Below are positions 7,557-16,335 of a DNA stretch of 32,482 bases, piece after piece (position 1 is the stretch's first letter; every line of letters starts with the position of its first letter). The notes beneath the pieces were generated by a model, which saw nothing but the letters and a program-made list of their open reading frames with translations, was not told where the DNA came from and did not search any database. Origin of the DNA: Porphyromonadaceae bacterium UBA4702 (lineage in GTDB: Bacteria; Bacteroidota; Bacteroidia; Bacteroidales; Muribaculaceae); contig DHKE01000063.1 of assembly GCA_002404675.1 (NCBI GenBank), positions 3,323 to 35,804 on the forward strand, written 5' to 3'. A program made the position numbers and the translations under genes.

Positions 7557-8537
7557 ATGTCACACATCAAATCAATCGGAATACTCACCTCCGGCGGCGA
7601 CGCGCCGGGAATGAACGCGGCGATACGCGCCGTCACACGCAGCGCAATCTACTCCGGCTTCCGCGTCTTCGGCATCTACCGTGGCTACCGAGGACTGATA
7701 ACTGACGAAATCGAGGAGTTCTCCACACAGAACGTCAGCAACATCATACAGCGCGGCGGCACTATCCTCAAGACTGCCCGCTGCAAGGAGTTCGAGACCG
7801 TCGAGGGGCGGCAGTGCGCATACGACGTGCTGCGCCGCCACGAAATCGACGCGCTGGTGGTAATCGGCGGCGACGGCTCGCTCACTGGCGCACGAATATT
7901 CGGCAACGAATACCAGCTGCCGATAATCGGACTGCCCGGCACTATCGACAATGACCTGTACGGCACGGACTCGACCATCGGCTACGACACGGCGTTGAAC
8001 ACCATAATCGAGTGCGTTGACAAGATACGTGACACCGCCACGAGCCACGAGCGGCTGTTCTTCATCGAGGTCATGGGACGCGATGCCGGCTTCCTCGCCC
8101 TGAACGGCGCGATCGCCTCCGGCGCAGAAGCCGCTATTATCCCCGAGATCTCGACACAGGCCGACCAGCTTGCCGAGCTGATACAGAACGGATTCCGCAA
8201 ATCCAAGAACTCATCGATAGTCCTCGTGGCGGAATCTCCTATCACCGGCGGCGCAATGGGTCTGGCAGAGCGCGTCAAGAACGAGTTCCCAGGCTACGAA
8301 GTGCGCGTCACCATACTCGGACACCTGCAGCGCGGAGGCTCGCCCTCGGCTTACGACCGCATAATTGCGTCGCGCATGGGCGCAGCGGCCGTGGACGCTC
8401 TGCTCGACGACCAGCGCAACGTGATGATAGGCATCAAAAACGACGAGATAGTCTACGTGCCGTTCACCAAGGCCATCAAAAACGACAAGCCCATCAACCG
8501 CGAGCTGCTCAACACGCTGCGCCGCCTCTCGATCTGA
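7557..8537 (+). CDS. pfkA: ATP-dependent 6-phosphofructokinase
   Basis: A 326-residue phosphofructokinase that phosphorylates fructose 6-phosphate to fructose 1,6-bisphosphate, the committed step of glycolysis. The ATP site [13 protein letters not shown] is at residues 8-20 and GGDGSLTGA at 104-112; glycine at the second position of this motif is typical of ATP-using rather than pyrophosphate-using enzymes. The catalytic loop PGTIDND is at 127-133, and EVMGRDAG and [14 protein letters not shown] bind substrate. The length matches the bacterial PfkA of about 320 residues. There is no clear ribosome binding site, as is usual in this phylum. It lies 86 bp after the lipoprotein gene and is followed by a hairpin terminator. 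Confidence 0.98.
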   Translation: MSHIKSIGILTSGGDAPGMNAAIRAVTRSAIYSGFRVFGIYRGYRGLITDEIEEFSTQNVSNIIQRGGTILKTARCKEFETVEGRQCAYDVLRRHEIDALVVIGGDGSLTGARIFGNEYQLPIIGLPGTIDNDLYGTDSTIGYDTALNTIIECVDKIRDTATSHERLFFIEVMGRDAGFLALNGAIASGAEAAIIPEISTQADQLAELIQNGFRKSKNSSIVLVAESPITGGAMGLAERVKNEFPGYEVRVTILGHLQRGGSPSAYDRIIASRMGAAAVDALLDDQRNVMIGIKNDEIVYVPFTKAIKNDKPINRELLNTLRRLSI

Positions 8538-8563
8538 CGCACCGTTCTTGGGACATACAAAAT

Positions 8564-8595
8564 GAGCGCAACCGGCTGTCGGCTGCGCTCCTTTT
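8564..8595. terminator. Bidirectional terminator between pfkA and the second BspA-like gene
   Basis: The stem GAGCGCA/TGCGCTC (8564-8570 with 8584-8590) continues into a CCG/CGG upper stem. The plus strand is followed by CTTTT; the minus strand by CATTTTG. The pfkA gene and the opposing gene at 8619-10604 converge on it. Confidence 0.75.
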
Positions 8596-8618
8596 ATGTT
8601 GGCGTATCGTCGGTGCAT

Positions 8619-10604
8619 TTACATCATGACCTTGCGGGTCGAAGAGCCGGCGCGGACAATATAGATGCCGCGCGGCAGAGCCACGGCGCAGCTGCCGGTG
8701 CCGCTGTACGCCTCGCGGCCGTCTGCGCTCCATACCGTCACAGCCGTGCCGTCAGCACACTCGACGCGCAACTCGCCGCCAACGCAGCTCACGCTGAACT
8801 CCTCGCCGCCGTCAGCAACCTCCTCCACGCCGGAATATTCATGGTAGACGATGTGGTCAAACCTGTTCCATGGAGTGGTACTCTGGTAGTCCTGTACAGG
8901 TCCCACAGACAGCGTTGCATTACGGTACACCTCTGGGCTAAAAGGCATGTTTTCTGTACACACAGGAGGTGTCTGCGCCGCACAGTAAACTTCTGTAATA
9001 GCAGGAGCGTTGCTGCCAAGCCAAAAAGCCTTCGCCCCTATTTTTTTCAGCGACCACGACAGCCATATAGAGTGAATATATCGATGGTTTGTAGACTCAT
9101 AAAAAGCCATGTCCCCGACCTCTTCAACACTATCCGGCAAACGAATTCCTTCCTCTCGGAAGATTGCACCTTCAAATGCACTTGCTCCGATTTTCTTGAG
9201 TTTAGGGAAGGCTTTAAATATGGTTAGATAAAAACTGGCGTTATAGAAGGCGCTTCCCTGAATTTCCTCAACATTGTCACAGCCTGTAATGCTTTCGATG
9301 TAATTCCCTTTAAAAACGCCTTCGGGCAGTATTGTCATAGACTTAGAATATGTTATTTCCCGATTTACATACTCCTTTCCTCCGCTGAACGCATATTTTC
9401 CAATCTGGACAACATTGTCACTTAGAGCAATTTTCTTCAATCCCAGACAACCCGCAAACGCATTGTCGCCGATTGAGACAACGGACTCGGGCAACTCAAA
9501 AGATTTCATATTCCAACAATTATAAAACGACATCTTTCCAATTGAGCTGGTTGTCTTAGGCAAACCTGCTAGCTCCGTGATATTCAGATTTTTAAACACC
9601 GCATAATCCCCTATCGTCTCTAAGGTCGGAGGATATTCCCAAGATTCTTTAGCCTGGGGGACACACAGGAGAGTTTTCATTTCTTTGTCGTAAAGACAAC
9701 CGTCAAACGCACTGTAATTCGCATTCCCATCCTCCACAAAAACAGTTGTCAAATTACGGCAATCCAATGCAAGCACGTGTTCGTTAATTTTGCCAACGTT
9801 TGCAGACAGAGTTATGCTGACAAGAGAATGAGGCAATTTGCCGGAGCCGTAATCATAGATCCAACTATGGTTATAGTCGACATCACCGAAATCAAGGTCC
9901 CCGCACAGGGTGATTGAACGTATATACGATGATGATATCGCGCCGCCTGTCAATTTAGTTACGCTGGCAGGTATCACAAGACGACCTACTGTTGCATCCA
10001 AAAAAGCATTGTATTCTATGGTAATGACACCTTCAGGGAGATTTACCACTGATGCACGTGCATCTTTGCAACTATACTCGCCTATTATTTTCAGTTCTTT
10101 AGGAAATTCATTCAATGCCATGGTCCGCATCTTAGGTAGCAACAGCATCCGCGTGCCGTCATACGTGTACAACACCCCATCAACTGACTTGAACCCGTTT
10201 TGGGCGTTTGCCGCATCTGCTTCTTCACTTGTCACAGTGACACTTGCAAGAGCGTTCCCTCGCTTCATGAAGTTGAGATTCTGCTCGTTGTTGACAACCG
10301 TACTAGGGATAACCAATGTCTTCGTTTTACGGAAAGGTTCGTAGCTTGACCAATCGTAGTCATTTGAAAAATCAGAACGCTCCAGATATTTAAACCCCGT
10401 CACCGTGTATGTCTTGCCCTCATATTCGACATGGGGCTTCAGTGTCAAAGTCTCCGGACTAAGGTATGCTTCGCCACAATAAAGAGCCTCGTCTCCGACA
10501 AGGCAATACCACAGACCGTCAATCGATGCCAACACTTTGTCTGAAGCAAATGTTGGCAAAATGGAGAGCATCGTCACCAGTATCGCAATGATTTTCTGTT
10601 TCAT
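8619..10604 (-). CDS. BspA-like leucine-rich-repeat secreted protein with T9SS-type C-terminus
   Basis: A 661-residue exported protein. A Sec signal peptide covers about residues 1-20 (MKQKIIAILVTMLSIL, ending PTFA). From about residue 90 to 560 there are degenerate LRR_5/BspA repeats, for example LPEGVITIEYNAFLDATV, LPESVVSIGDNAFAGC and LPDSVEEVGDMAFYES. The last 70 residues end in LPRGIYIVRAGSSTRKVMM, a T9SS type A-like tail similar to that of the protein at 2980-5400. It is probably a surface adhesin or sensor of unknown ligand. The middle of the gene is clearly AT-richer than the flanking housekeeping genes, with more A/T-ending codons, while its 3' end is GC-rich; this may reflect transfer or a mosaic origin. 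No clean promoter precedes it, so it may be read through from the upstream gene. Confidence 0.88.
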   Translation of the reverse strand: MKQKIIAILVTMLSILPTFASDKVLASIDGLWYCLVGDEALYCGEAYLSPETLTLKPHVEYEGKTYTVTGFKYLERSDFSNDYDWSSYEPFRKTKTLVIPSTVVNNEQNLNFMKRGNALASVTVTSEEADAANAQNGFKSVDGVLYTYDGTRMLLLPKMRTMALNEFPKELKIIGEYSCKDARASVVNLPEGVITIEYNAFLDATVGRLVIPASVTKLTGGAISSSYIRSITLCGDLDFGDVDYNHSWIYDYGSGKLPHSLVSITLSANVGKINEHVLALDCRNLTTVFVEDGNANYSAFDGCLYDKEMKTLLCVPQAKESWEYPPTLETIGDYAVFKNLNITELAGLPKTTSSIGKMSFYNCWNMKSFELPESVVSIGDNAFAGCLGLKKIALSDNVVQIGKYAFSGGKEYVNREITYSKSMTILPEGVFKGNYIESITGCDNVEEIQGSAFYNASFYLTIFKAFPKLKKIGASAFEGAIFREEGIRLPDSVEEVGDMAFYESTNHRYIHSIWLSWSLKKIGAKAFWLGSNAPAITEVYCAAQTPPVCTENMPFSPEVYRNATLSVGPVQDYQSTTPWNRFDHIVYHEYSGVEEVADGGEEFSVSCVGGELRVECADGTAVTVWSADGREAYSGTGSCAVALPRGIYIVRAGSSTRKVMM

Positions 10605-10643
10605 ATTTGTGTTGTTTTTGGTTGAGTCATTATATTATACAGA

Positions 10644-10682
10644 GGCGTATAGGAGGAGAGTGTATGCTCTCCCCCATACGCC
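10644..10682 (-). terminator. Hairpin between the tailspike-like gene and the second BspA-like gene
   Basis: Outer stem GGCGTAT/ATACGCC (10644-10650 with 10676-10682) and inner stem GGAGAG/CTCTCC (10655-10660 with 10667-10672). On the minus strand it follows the stop at 10692 closely, but the downstream sequence is not a run of T, so it may be a weak terminator or an mRNA processing/stability element. Confidence 0.5.
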
Positions 10683-10691
10683 GTTGCCGTG

Positions 10692-13046
10692 TCAGCGTTC
10701 TATCCAGCCGTTGCCGCCCTTTATCCAAAAGCCCGGCTGCGAGTTTCCTTCAGTCGGCGCGGTTGTGTTCAACACGACGTCTCCCGATTCCCAGCTGCCA
10801 GTTGTCGGCTTTGCCGGGGCTTGGCATGTCACGTTGTCATCACGGAACTCAATCGCAGACAATCCAGGGGCTGCGGACACGAACTCCGGATGTTCTGTCT
10901 CCTTGTCATAACTACGGATGTCAGATTTTACCACAGCGGCATCATCTCCAAGTTCCTTCCAAAGATGTCCTTCCACTGAATAATAGTTGTCATGCAGGAA
11001 TCTTGCGCCGCATACAGGTATCTTTGCTTCCTTGTATGAAGTGTCGTTGCCGACCTTTTCTCTACGTATTACCCGAAGTGTGTACGGCTTCTGCTTGCCG
11101 TTCCAGCGAAGGCTGAACAGGTTGCCGCATTTCTCGTTTGATGCAGACAAGTACGGTGTCTTGCCCCCAAAGTTGAGCTTGAAAATTTCGCTGACAAGCC
11201 CCCGTGCTTCATCAATTATGGCGTATGCGTAGAAATCGCACGACTTAGCCAAAACCGGCGACACAGCGCGGAAATTAATTTGAGAAGGCAATGTTGTGGC
11301 ATTTGCAATGTGCGTATTTGGCATTGCCGTTATCGCGACTGACGGCAATGAACTGAATTTTTCGGATCGTTTCAGCTCAAGATTTCTGTGGATGAATGCG
11401 TGGTCAGACAGGAAGTAGCTGTGGACGTTGAACGTCTTGAACGGCAGGACAGCTTCCTCCTCACCAGTTGCAGACACATTCTGCGTGGCGAGCATTATCC
11501 CGGTCGGTTGCATCGACAATCCGTCGTTGTTGACGGTTACGCGGCTGTTGCGGCTCATTTCGATGTTGTACGGCGCAACACCCTTCCGGGTCTTCAGAAG
11601 CATATCGTATTCACAAATCTCGGCTATTGGAGTTCTGCCCCCAGTATTGTAGCACACGAACTTGTTGCCTGACAATTCAACATCTCCGAATGTGCCGTTT
11701 TCCTCAGACTCCTCGTCCATTGCATGTATGACAATATTCGGCACACGCCCCTTCTCCAAATAGTTGTTGCAGATGCGCATCGAAGACCAGCGGATGTTCA
11801 TCTGCATGCCAAGCTCGCAGTGGTTGTCTGCAAACTCAAAAGAGGAGCAGTGCTTTATGTCTATGTCGCTGTGGATGATGTTGGCGCGTATCGTTCCGCC
11901 GAAGCAGTCGCGCATCGACAATGCCTTGTATAGACGCTTCCCGTCGCGCTCGCCCTTGTCGATGTGGTTACCCTCTATTATGGCAGCATCGCCGCAACCG
12001 ACCATGTCTATGAGGTATGGCAGCTCCTGTTGTTCAGAAATCTTTTCCATCACCTTAGGCTTGAAATCATTTTGCATGATGCATCTGTATATCGTCTTGG
12101 CATCGTTGTACTCCCGAGTCCACTTTATAGCGCGGCAGAAGTTCTCCCACACGACATGGCGGAAAGTGAAACCTCCGGCAACGAGGCAGCAGACTGTCCC
12201 CTGCGCTATATCCGCACAATTTCCTGCCTTGACATCATCAGTCATCATGTCCTTGTTGACATTGATGAAATATATGTGGTCTATTGAACCGTCGGGGGGC
12301 GCAAACGGTATGTGGGCATTGGCAGACGGTGCATCCTTGGTGTTGACTGCTACCATTACAGGACGGACGACACCATCTATTGAATACTTTGAAAAATCAG
12401 GAGGTAATTCACTGACCTCTCCTGTATTGACATCTTTGCATTTCCAAAACGAGGGTACGATAAACGATGCACGCCCCCACTTGTTCACCATCACAGAATC
12501 CGGCATTACCACTTCATCTTCGCCAGTTTTCACATTGTATTGGGTATATTTCGTGCGGGTGGCGCTGTCGCCGATGAGGTTGATGCCGTGGCGCAAACGG
12601 ATGGTGTGCGACACAAGGTATATGCCGGCTGGCAGGAACACCTCGCCAGACATCTTCATCTCAACTGCCTTGTTTATCGCCACGGAACAATCGTGGGGAG
12701 CAGCGGCACCGTAACTCTGCGTGCCGGCTACTGCGTCAAACCACTGCGGATAGGCACGGTCGATGTGCCAGTAGCCGCTTGCGGTGACGGTGTCCCCGAA
12801 AATCTGCGTAATGGGTGCTTCTACCGACGTGAAGTTGCCGACAAGCTTTAGAGGCCGTTCCGAGCCTCCGCTTAATGCTCCGGCTATCATTCCTCCCTCG
12901 AACACCAGCGACACTCCGCTGGCTATCGAAATTGTTTCCACTTCGGCTGCTGCCCTAATTGTGTTTTGGATAATAAACGTCGTGTCCGTACACGTTTCCA
13001 GCTGACTTAAACTCGTCAGCACTTTTCTTGATTTTACAATAGTCAT
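10692..13046 (-). CDS. Orphan phage-tailspike-like right-handed beta-helix protein
   Basis: A 784-residue protein without a signal peptide or membrane segment. Residues of about 1-95 resemble the capping region of Bacteroidales phage and prophage tailspikes (a short 'VSLVFEGG' beta segment, then QIFGDT and HIDRAYPQWFDA). Residues of about 110-160 match the start of pectate-lyase-superfamily beta-helices (AINKAVEM, VFLPAGIYLVSHTIRL, INLIGDS). The next 350 or so residues have the short Asn/Gly-rich strands of a parallel beta-helix (for example ICNNYLEKG, VELSGNKFVC). The C-terminus, with GSWESGDVVLNTTAP and PGFWIKGGNGW, resembles the terminal domains of tail fibres. No polysaccharide-degrading active site can be assigned. 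The gene is AT-rich and has no other phage genes around it. The fold call is fairly sure; the tailspike origin is inference. Confidence 0.7.
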   Translation of the reverse strand: MTIVKSRKVLTSLSQLETCTDTTFIIQNTIRAAAEVETISIASGVSLVFEGGMIAGALSGGSERPLKLVGNFTSVEAPITQIFGDTVTASGYWHIDRAYPQWFDAVAGTQSYGAAAPHDCSVAINKAVEMKMSGEVFLPAGIYLVSHTIRLRHGINLIGDSATRTKYTQYNVKTGEDEVVMPDSVMVNKWGRASFIVPSFWKCKDVNTGEVSELPPDFSKYSIDGVVRPVMVAVNTKDAPSANAHIPFAPPDGSIDHIYFINVNKDMMTDDVKAGNCADIAQGTVCCLVAGGFTFRHVVWENFCRAIKWTREYNDAKTIYRCIMQNDFKPKVMEKISEQQELPYLIDMVGCGDAAIIEGNHIDKGERDGKRLYKALSMRDCFGGTIRANIIHSDIDIKHCSSFEFADNHCELGMQMNIRWSSMRICNNYLEKGRVPNIVIHAMDEESEENGTFGDVELSGNKFVCYNTGGRTPIAEICEYDMLLKTRKGVAPYNIEMSRNSRVTVNNDGLSMQPTGIMLATQNVSATGEEEAVLPFKTFNVHSYFLSDHAFIHRNLELKRSEKFSSLPSVAITAMPNTHIANATTLPSQINFRAVSPVLAKSCDFYAYAIIDEARGLVSEIFKLNFGGKTPYLSASNEKCGNLFSLRWNGKQKPYTLRVIRREKVGNDTSYKEAKIPVCGARFLHDNYYSVEGHLWKELGDDAAVVKSDIRSYDKETEHPEFVSAAPGLSAIEFRDDNVTCQAPAKPTTGSWESGDVVLNTTAPTEGNSQPGFWIKGGNGWIER

Positions 13047-13170
13047 ATAATTAAAAATTAAGAGGTTATATACTTTGGAACTGTTCTGGCTTTCGCTTAT
13101 CTCGGCATCTGTATTAAACCCGGGAGATGTCGTAATAGTGCGAATAGCAGGTTCAATTCCTTTTATGGCG

Positions 13171-13201
13171 CAAATATACTGTTTTTTTCATTGCCTCCAA
13201 A
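13171..13201 (-). promoter_or_regulatory. Promoter of the tailspike-like gene
   Basis: Minus strand TTTG (13198-13201), a 19-bp spacer, then TATATTTG (13171-13178), a full consensus match. It implies a leader of about 120 nt before ATG 13046, long for this window. The remaining interval to 13281 shows no gene. Confidence 0.8.
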
Positions 13202-13281
13202 CATTTCCGCCAATATTCTTGCAATAAAATCACAACACACTGCAACTCAATGCATTGCAAAGGAGAAACAGAGACAATAAA

Positions 13282-14172
13282 TCAGTTGGTGCGGTATGCC
13301 CAGCCGAGTTTGCGGCGGAGGGTTTCGGCGAAGTTGCTGCCCGGGCGCACCAGCACGTTCAGGCGGAAGGGGGCACGGCTTATCTCGACGGTGCTGTCTG
13401 CAGGGAGGGTGAAGGAGCGGCCATCTACACTGACGCGGTAACGGCCTACGCGAGTGCGCGTGCGAGCTGTCAGCCGGGAATTGCCGCTCACAACGAGGGG
13501 GCGCAATGTCAGCGAGTGGGGAGCGACGGGGGTTATCAACAGCGCGTCAAGCCCAGGCTGCATCAGCGGCCCGCCAGCGGACATGTTGTAGCCTGTAGAG
13601 CCGGTGGCTGTCGAGAAGATGAGCCCATCGCCGCTGTATTCGGCGAGGAAGTCGCCGTCAATCCATGTGCTGACGCTTATCATCGACGAGGTGTCGTCTT
13701 TCAGCACCGCCACCTCGTTGAGGGCGTTAAGTGTCGCCGGGACATCGAGCAGCGCATCATCGACACGGACAGTCAGCATTGACCGTTGCTCTACGCAGAG
13801 CGTGCGGTCACGCAACGCTGTTGCCACCTCGTCCATGTCATCGACGGCAAAATGAGCCAGATAGCCGAGGTGGCCGGTGTTTATGCCGATTATGGGTATT
13901 CCGGTGTCGCCGACCCACGCAGCGGCATGGAGGAAAGTGCCGTCGCCGCCTATGCTCACCACGGCCTCTGCTGAGGGAATCAATGAGGAGGCTTTGCGAG
14001 AGCCTGCCGGGAAGTCGATGCCGGTCGCGTGCAGGTAATCGTAGAAGTCGGCATGGATGTCAAGGGTGAAGCCGGAGTCGGCCAACAGGCGCAGTATGCG
14101 CGACAACAGCCGCAGATGCCCTTGCTGGTACCTGTTTCCGCAGATTGCTATGTGTCGCGCAGTGCCGGGCAT
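13282..14172 (-). CDS. nadK: NAD kinase
   Basis: A 296-residue NAD kinase that phosphorylates NAD to NADP in the cytosol. The diagnostic GGDGT motif is at residues 75-79, the NE pair at 152-153, and the conserved glycine-rich loop TATGSTGYNMSAGGP at 188-202; VDGR near the C-terminus (RVSVDGRSF) is also typical. The length is close to the usual 290 residues. The gene starts 4 bp after the stop of the CBS-domain gene, so the two are almost certainly cotranscribed and perhaps translationally coupled. Confidence 0.97.
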   Translation of the reverse strand: MPGTARHIAICGNRYQQGHLRLLSRILRLLADSGFTLDIHADFYDYLHATGIDFPAGSRKASSLIPSAEAVVSIGGDGTFLHAAAWVGDTGIPIIGINTGHLGYLAHFAVDDMDEVATALRDRTLCVEQRSMLTVRVDDALLDVPATLNALNEVAVLKDDTSSMISVSTWIDGDFLAEYSGDGLIFSTATGSTGYNMSAGGPLMQPGLDALLITPVAPHSLTLRPLVVSGNSRLTARTRTRVGRYRVSVDGRSFTLPADSTVEISRAPFRLNVLVRPGSNFAETLRRKLGWAYRTN

Positions 14173-14176
14173 GGGA

Positions 14177-14686
14177 TTATACGTTCAGGTACGCTTGCAG
14201 GGCTGCCAACCGCTCCTGCAGGGCAGTCGGCGATTCGGGCGAGCCGTAGGCCTCGACCACGCGAAAACCATACCGCTCGAGACTGCGTATGGCTGCTTCG
14301 GGATCACGGCGGTTGATGCGCAAGGACACCTGCATCTCGCCGCCGGCATCTGCGGGCTGCGAGACGTTGATATTCAGCGGAGTTGCATCCACGTCCTCGA
14401 CCGCGTGGGCAATCATCGAGGCGGAGTAGTCGGCAGGTGCGCACTCCAGCATCACAGTCGAGCACTCGCCGCGCATCGTGATGCCGGAGGCCAATGCCGT
14501 CAGCAGCGAGGTGCAGTCTATCGTGCCGAGTTCCGTGCCGTCCTGCCGTACCGACAGGGTATGCGTCGGGCTTTCGGCGAGAGCTGGTATCAAGTCATAG
14601 ACAGACGTGTCTCCGCTCACCTGCGGAGCTTGCGCAGCCGCCGTCGAGCCGGTGATGTCGTGTGATATGATGTCCTTTGCGGTCAT
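14177..14686 (-). CDS. CBS/ACT-like protein linked to NAD kinase
   Basis: A 169-residue soluble protein. The N-terminus MTAKDIISHDI and the segment to about residue 65 look like one CBS half (a motif that usually binds adenosine-containing nucleotides), although it is poorly conserved. Residues of about 75-150 have an alternating strand/helix pattern ending in AAIRSLERYGFRVVEAYG, as in ACT domains. Bacteroidales often encode a CBS protein directly before nadK; from memory of that family, the version here looks short, as only one CBS half is recognisable. A regulatory role sensing an adenine nucleotide or NAD for NadK is an inference from the 4-bp spacing. It could also be a protein of unrelated function. 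Confidence 0.7.
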   Translation of the reverse strand: MTAKDIISHDITGSTAAAQAPQVSGDTSVYDLIPALAESPTHTLSVRQDGTELGTIDCTSLLTALASGITMRGECSTVMLECAPADYSASMIAHAVEDVDATPLNINVSQPADAGGEMQVSLRINRRDPEAAIRSLERYGFRVVEAYGSPESPTALQERLAALQAYLNV

Positions 14687-14774
14687 TATTTATATGTGTT
14701 GTAGCGGCGGTTTCGGATATTTTTCCTACTTTTGCATTCCCAAGGGGCGATGCCCGACCGTTGGTTTCACGCCC

Positions 14775-14782
14775 CAAAGGTA
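14775..14782 (-). promoter_or_regulatory. Candidate -7 box of the CBS-nadK operon
   Basis: Minus strand TACCTTTG fits TAnnTTTG and lies about 90 bp before ATG 14686, but no TTG sits at the expected -33 distance. The leader contains a GGGGCG/CGCCCC inverted repeat (14744-14775). Confidence 0.4.
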
Positions 14783-14833
14783 CAAAAATTGCGCCGAATA
14801 ACCGCACATCCGGGCAATTCTTGTTTGTTTAAC

Positions 14834-14866
14834 TTTTATCAACCCTGATTTTCAACTGTATATTTG
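14834..14866 (+). promoter_or_regulatory. Promoter of the pdxJ operon
   Basis: TATATTTG (14859-14866) is a perfect -7 box only 10 bp before the pdxJ ATG at 14877, so the leader must be only a few bases. A T-rich TTTTA at 14834-14838 stands at the -33 position, with a 20-bp spacer, but lacks the G. Confidence 0.65.
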
Positions 14867-14876
14867 CAGACAGACC

Positions 14877-15590
14877 ATGACACGATTGAGTGTAAACATA
14901 AATAAGGTAGCCACCCTGCGCAATGCCCGTGGCGAGAACATCCCTGATGTCATCAAGTTTGCCATAGATTGCGAAAAACTTGGCGCACAGGGAATTACGG
15001 TACACCCTCGTCCAGACGAGCGTCATATCCGCCGTGCCGATGTGTACGACCTGGCGAAGGTGGTGACAACGGAGTTCAACATCGAGGGCTATCCTGCAGA
15101 GGAGTTCCTCCAGCTGGTCGAGGCAGTTCGCCCGCAGCAGGTGACACTCGTGCCTGACGCGCCGGGCGTGCTGACATCCAACGCTGGCTGGGACGTTGTG
15201 GCGAACTTCAAGTTCCTGGTCGAGACCGTTGAGCGGCTGCACCGCATACCGACACGTGTGTCAATATTTGTCGATGCCGACCCGGTGCAGGTGGAGCGTG
15301 CCGCACAGGCCGGGGCAGACCGCGTGGAGCTGTACACCAAGCCCTACGCCGATGCTTACGACACCGACCGCGAACATGCCGTGGCACCGTTTGTCGAAGC
15401 GTCGAAGGCCGCGCACAACTGCCGCCTGGGCGTGAACGCCGGACATGACCTGAACCTGCGCAACCTCTCCTATTTCCATTCGATGATGCCCTACCTCGAT
15501 GAGGTGAGCATCGGCCATGCCATAATCTCCGACGCCCTGTACATGGGCATCGGCAACACGATAGCCGCCTACCGCGACCTGTTGAAATAA
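14877..15590 (+). CDS. pdxJ: Pyridoxine 5'-phosphate synthase PdxJ
   Basis: A 237-residue PdxJ. It condenses the PdxA product (3-amino-1-hydroxyacetone phosphate) with 1-deoxyxylulose 5-phosphate to form pyridoxine 5'-phosphate. The start [16 protein letters not shown] is the family signature; [11 protein letters not shown] (residues 41-51) carries the active-site His and Arg residues, NIEGYP the catalytic Glu (E70), and [11 protein letters not shown] the later active-site His. The length is typical (about 240 residues). With pdxA at 1503-2693 this shows a DXP-dependent vitamin B6 pathway. It heads a run of plus-strand genes; exbB starts 42 bp after its stop, a linkage common in Bacteroidetes. 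Confidence 0.98.
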   Translation: MTRLSVNINKVATLRNARGENIPDVIKFAIDCEKLGAQGITVHPRPDERHIRRADVYDLAKVVTTEFNIEGYPAEEFLQLVEAVRPQQVTLVPDAPGVLTSNAGWDVVANFKFLVETVERLHRIPTRVSIFVDADPVQVERAAQAGADRVELYTKPYADAYDTDREHAVAPFVEASKAAHNCRLGVNAGHDLNLRNLSYFHSMMPYLDEVSIGHAIISDALYMGIGNTIAAYRDLLK

Positions 15591-15632
15591 TCATACACAA
15601 CAACCGAAGACACAACACATTAACCCGACAAT

Positions 15633-16280
15633 ATGGAAACAGCACCCGCCGTACAGGATAGCATGTCCCTGTGGTCACTGACCATGGAGGGAGGCTACCT
15701 GATGATACCGCTTGCCATACTCCTTGTGGTGAGCATCTACATTTTCGTAGAACGATGCATCGCGATAGGGCGAGCGTCGCGAGAGGACAAGACCTTCATG
15801 CAGCGCATACGCGACTATGTGCATGAGGAGGACCTGGCCAGCGCCGAGTCGCTGTGCCGCAAGACTGACACCCCATATTCGCGCCTCATACTGAAGGGGA
15901 TAACCCGCATCGGCCGACCCATGGGAGATGTCCTTGCCGCCATTGAAAATACCGGCGCGATAGAGGTGGCCGCGCTCAGCCGAGGCTTCACATGGCTTTC
16001 TACCACCGCAGCCGGCGCGCCGATGCTCGGTTTCCTCGGCACGGTGACTGGTATGATACAGGCATTCTACGCCCTTGCCGCCGCCGGCCAGAGCGCGAAC
16101 ATCACGGTGCTGAGCAGCGGCATTTACGAGGCTCTTGTCACCACGGTGGCAGGTCTTGTGGTCGGCATCCTCGCGCTGTTTGCCTACAACTACCTGGTGT
16201 CGCGTGTCAACCGCGTCATGACGGGCATGGAGGCTAAGACCATGGAGTTCATGGACCTCATCAACGAGCCGGCGCAGTGA
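15633..16280 (+). CDS. exbB: MotA/TolQ/ExbB-family proton channel protein
   Basis: A 215-residue inner-membrane protein of the ExbB/TolQ family. There are three membrane segments: about residues 22-42, about 118-145 (starting in the conserved APMLGFLGTVTGMIQAF) and about 160-187 (YEALVTTVAGLVVGILALFAYNY). The large cytoplasmic loop between the first two is typical. With ExbD it uses the proton gradient to drive a TonB- or TolA-like protein that acts on the outer membrane. The gene is followed by exbD and a tonB-like gene, which makes a complete energy-transducing set. TolQ is the alternative name; the TonB-like neighbour favours ExbB. Confidence 0.92.
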   Translation: METAPAVQDSMSLWSLTMEGGYLMIPLAILLVVSIYIFVERCIAIGRASREDKTFMQRIRDYVHEEDLASAESLCRKTDTPYSRLILKGITRIGRPMGDVLAAIENTGAIEVAALSRGFTWLSTTAAGAPMLGFLGTVTGMIQAFYALAAAGQSANITVLSSGIYEALVTTVAGLVVGILALFAYNYLVSRVNRVMTGMEAKTMEFMDLINEPAQ

Positions 16281-16335
16281 GACGCGCCGCGTGCCTCTCC
16301 CCCAAAAAGTGTATAACCCATAACACATCCTCGTT

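Noticed and set aside
8619..13046. Prophage or integrative element
   Set aside because: Only one tailspike-like gene is phage-like; no integrase, capsid, portal or terminase gene and no flanking attachment repeats were seen.
13241..13259. TGCAA/TTGCA hairpin downstream of nadK
   Set aside because: Only a 5-bp stem with no T-tract on the minus strand; not convincing as a terminator.
14727..14850. Plus-strand TACTTTTG box followed by a possible 32-codon ORF beginning at 14750
   Set aside because: No -33 element at the right distance (nearest TTG gives a 25-bp spacer), and the small peptide has no supporting feature; the interval is better read as a divergent control region.
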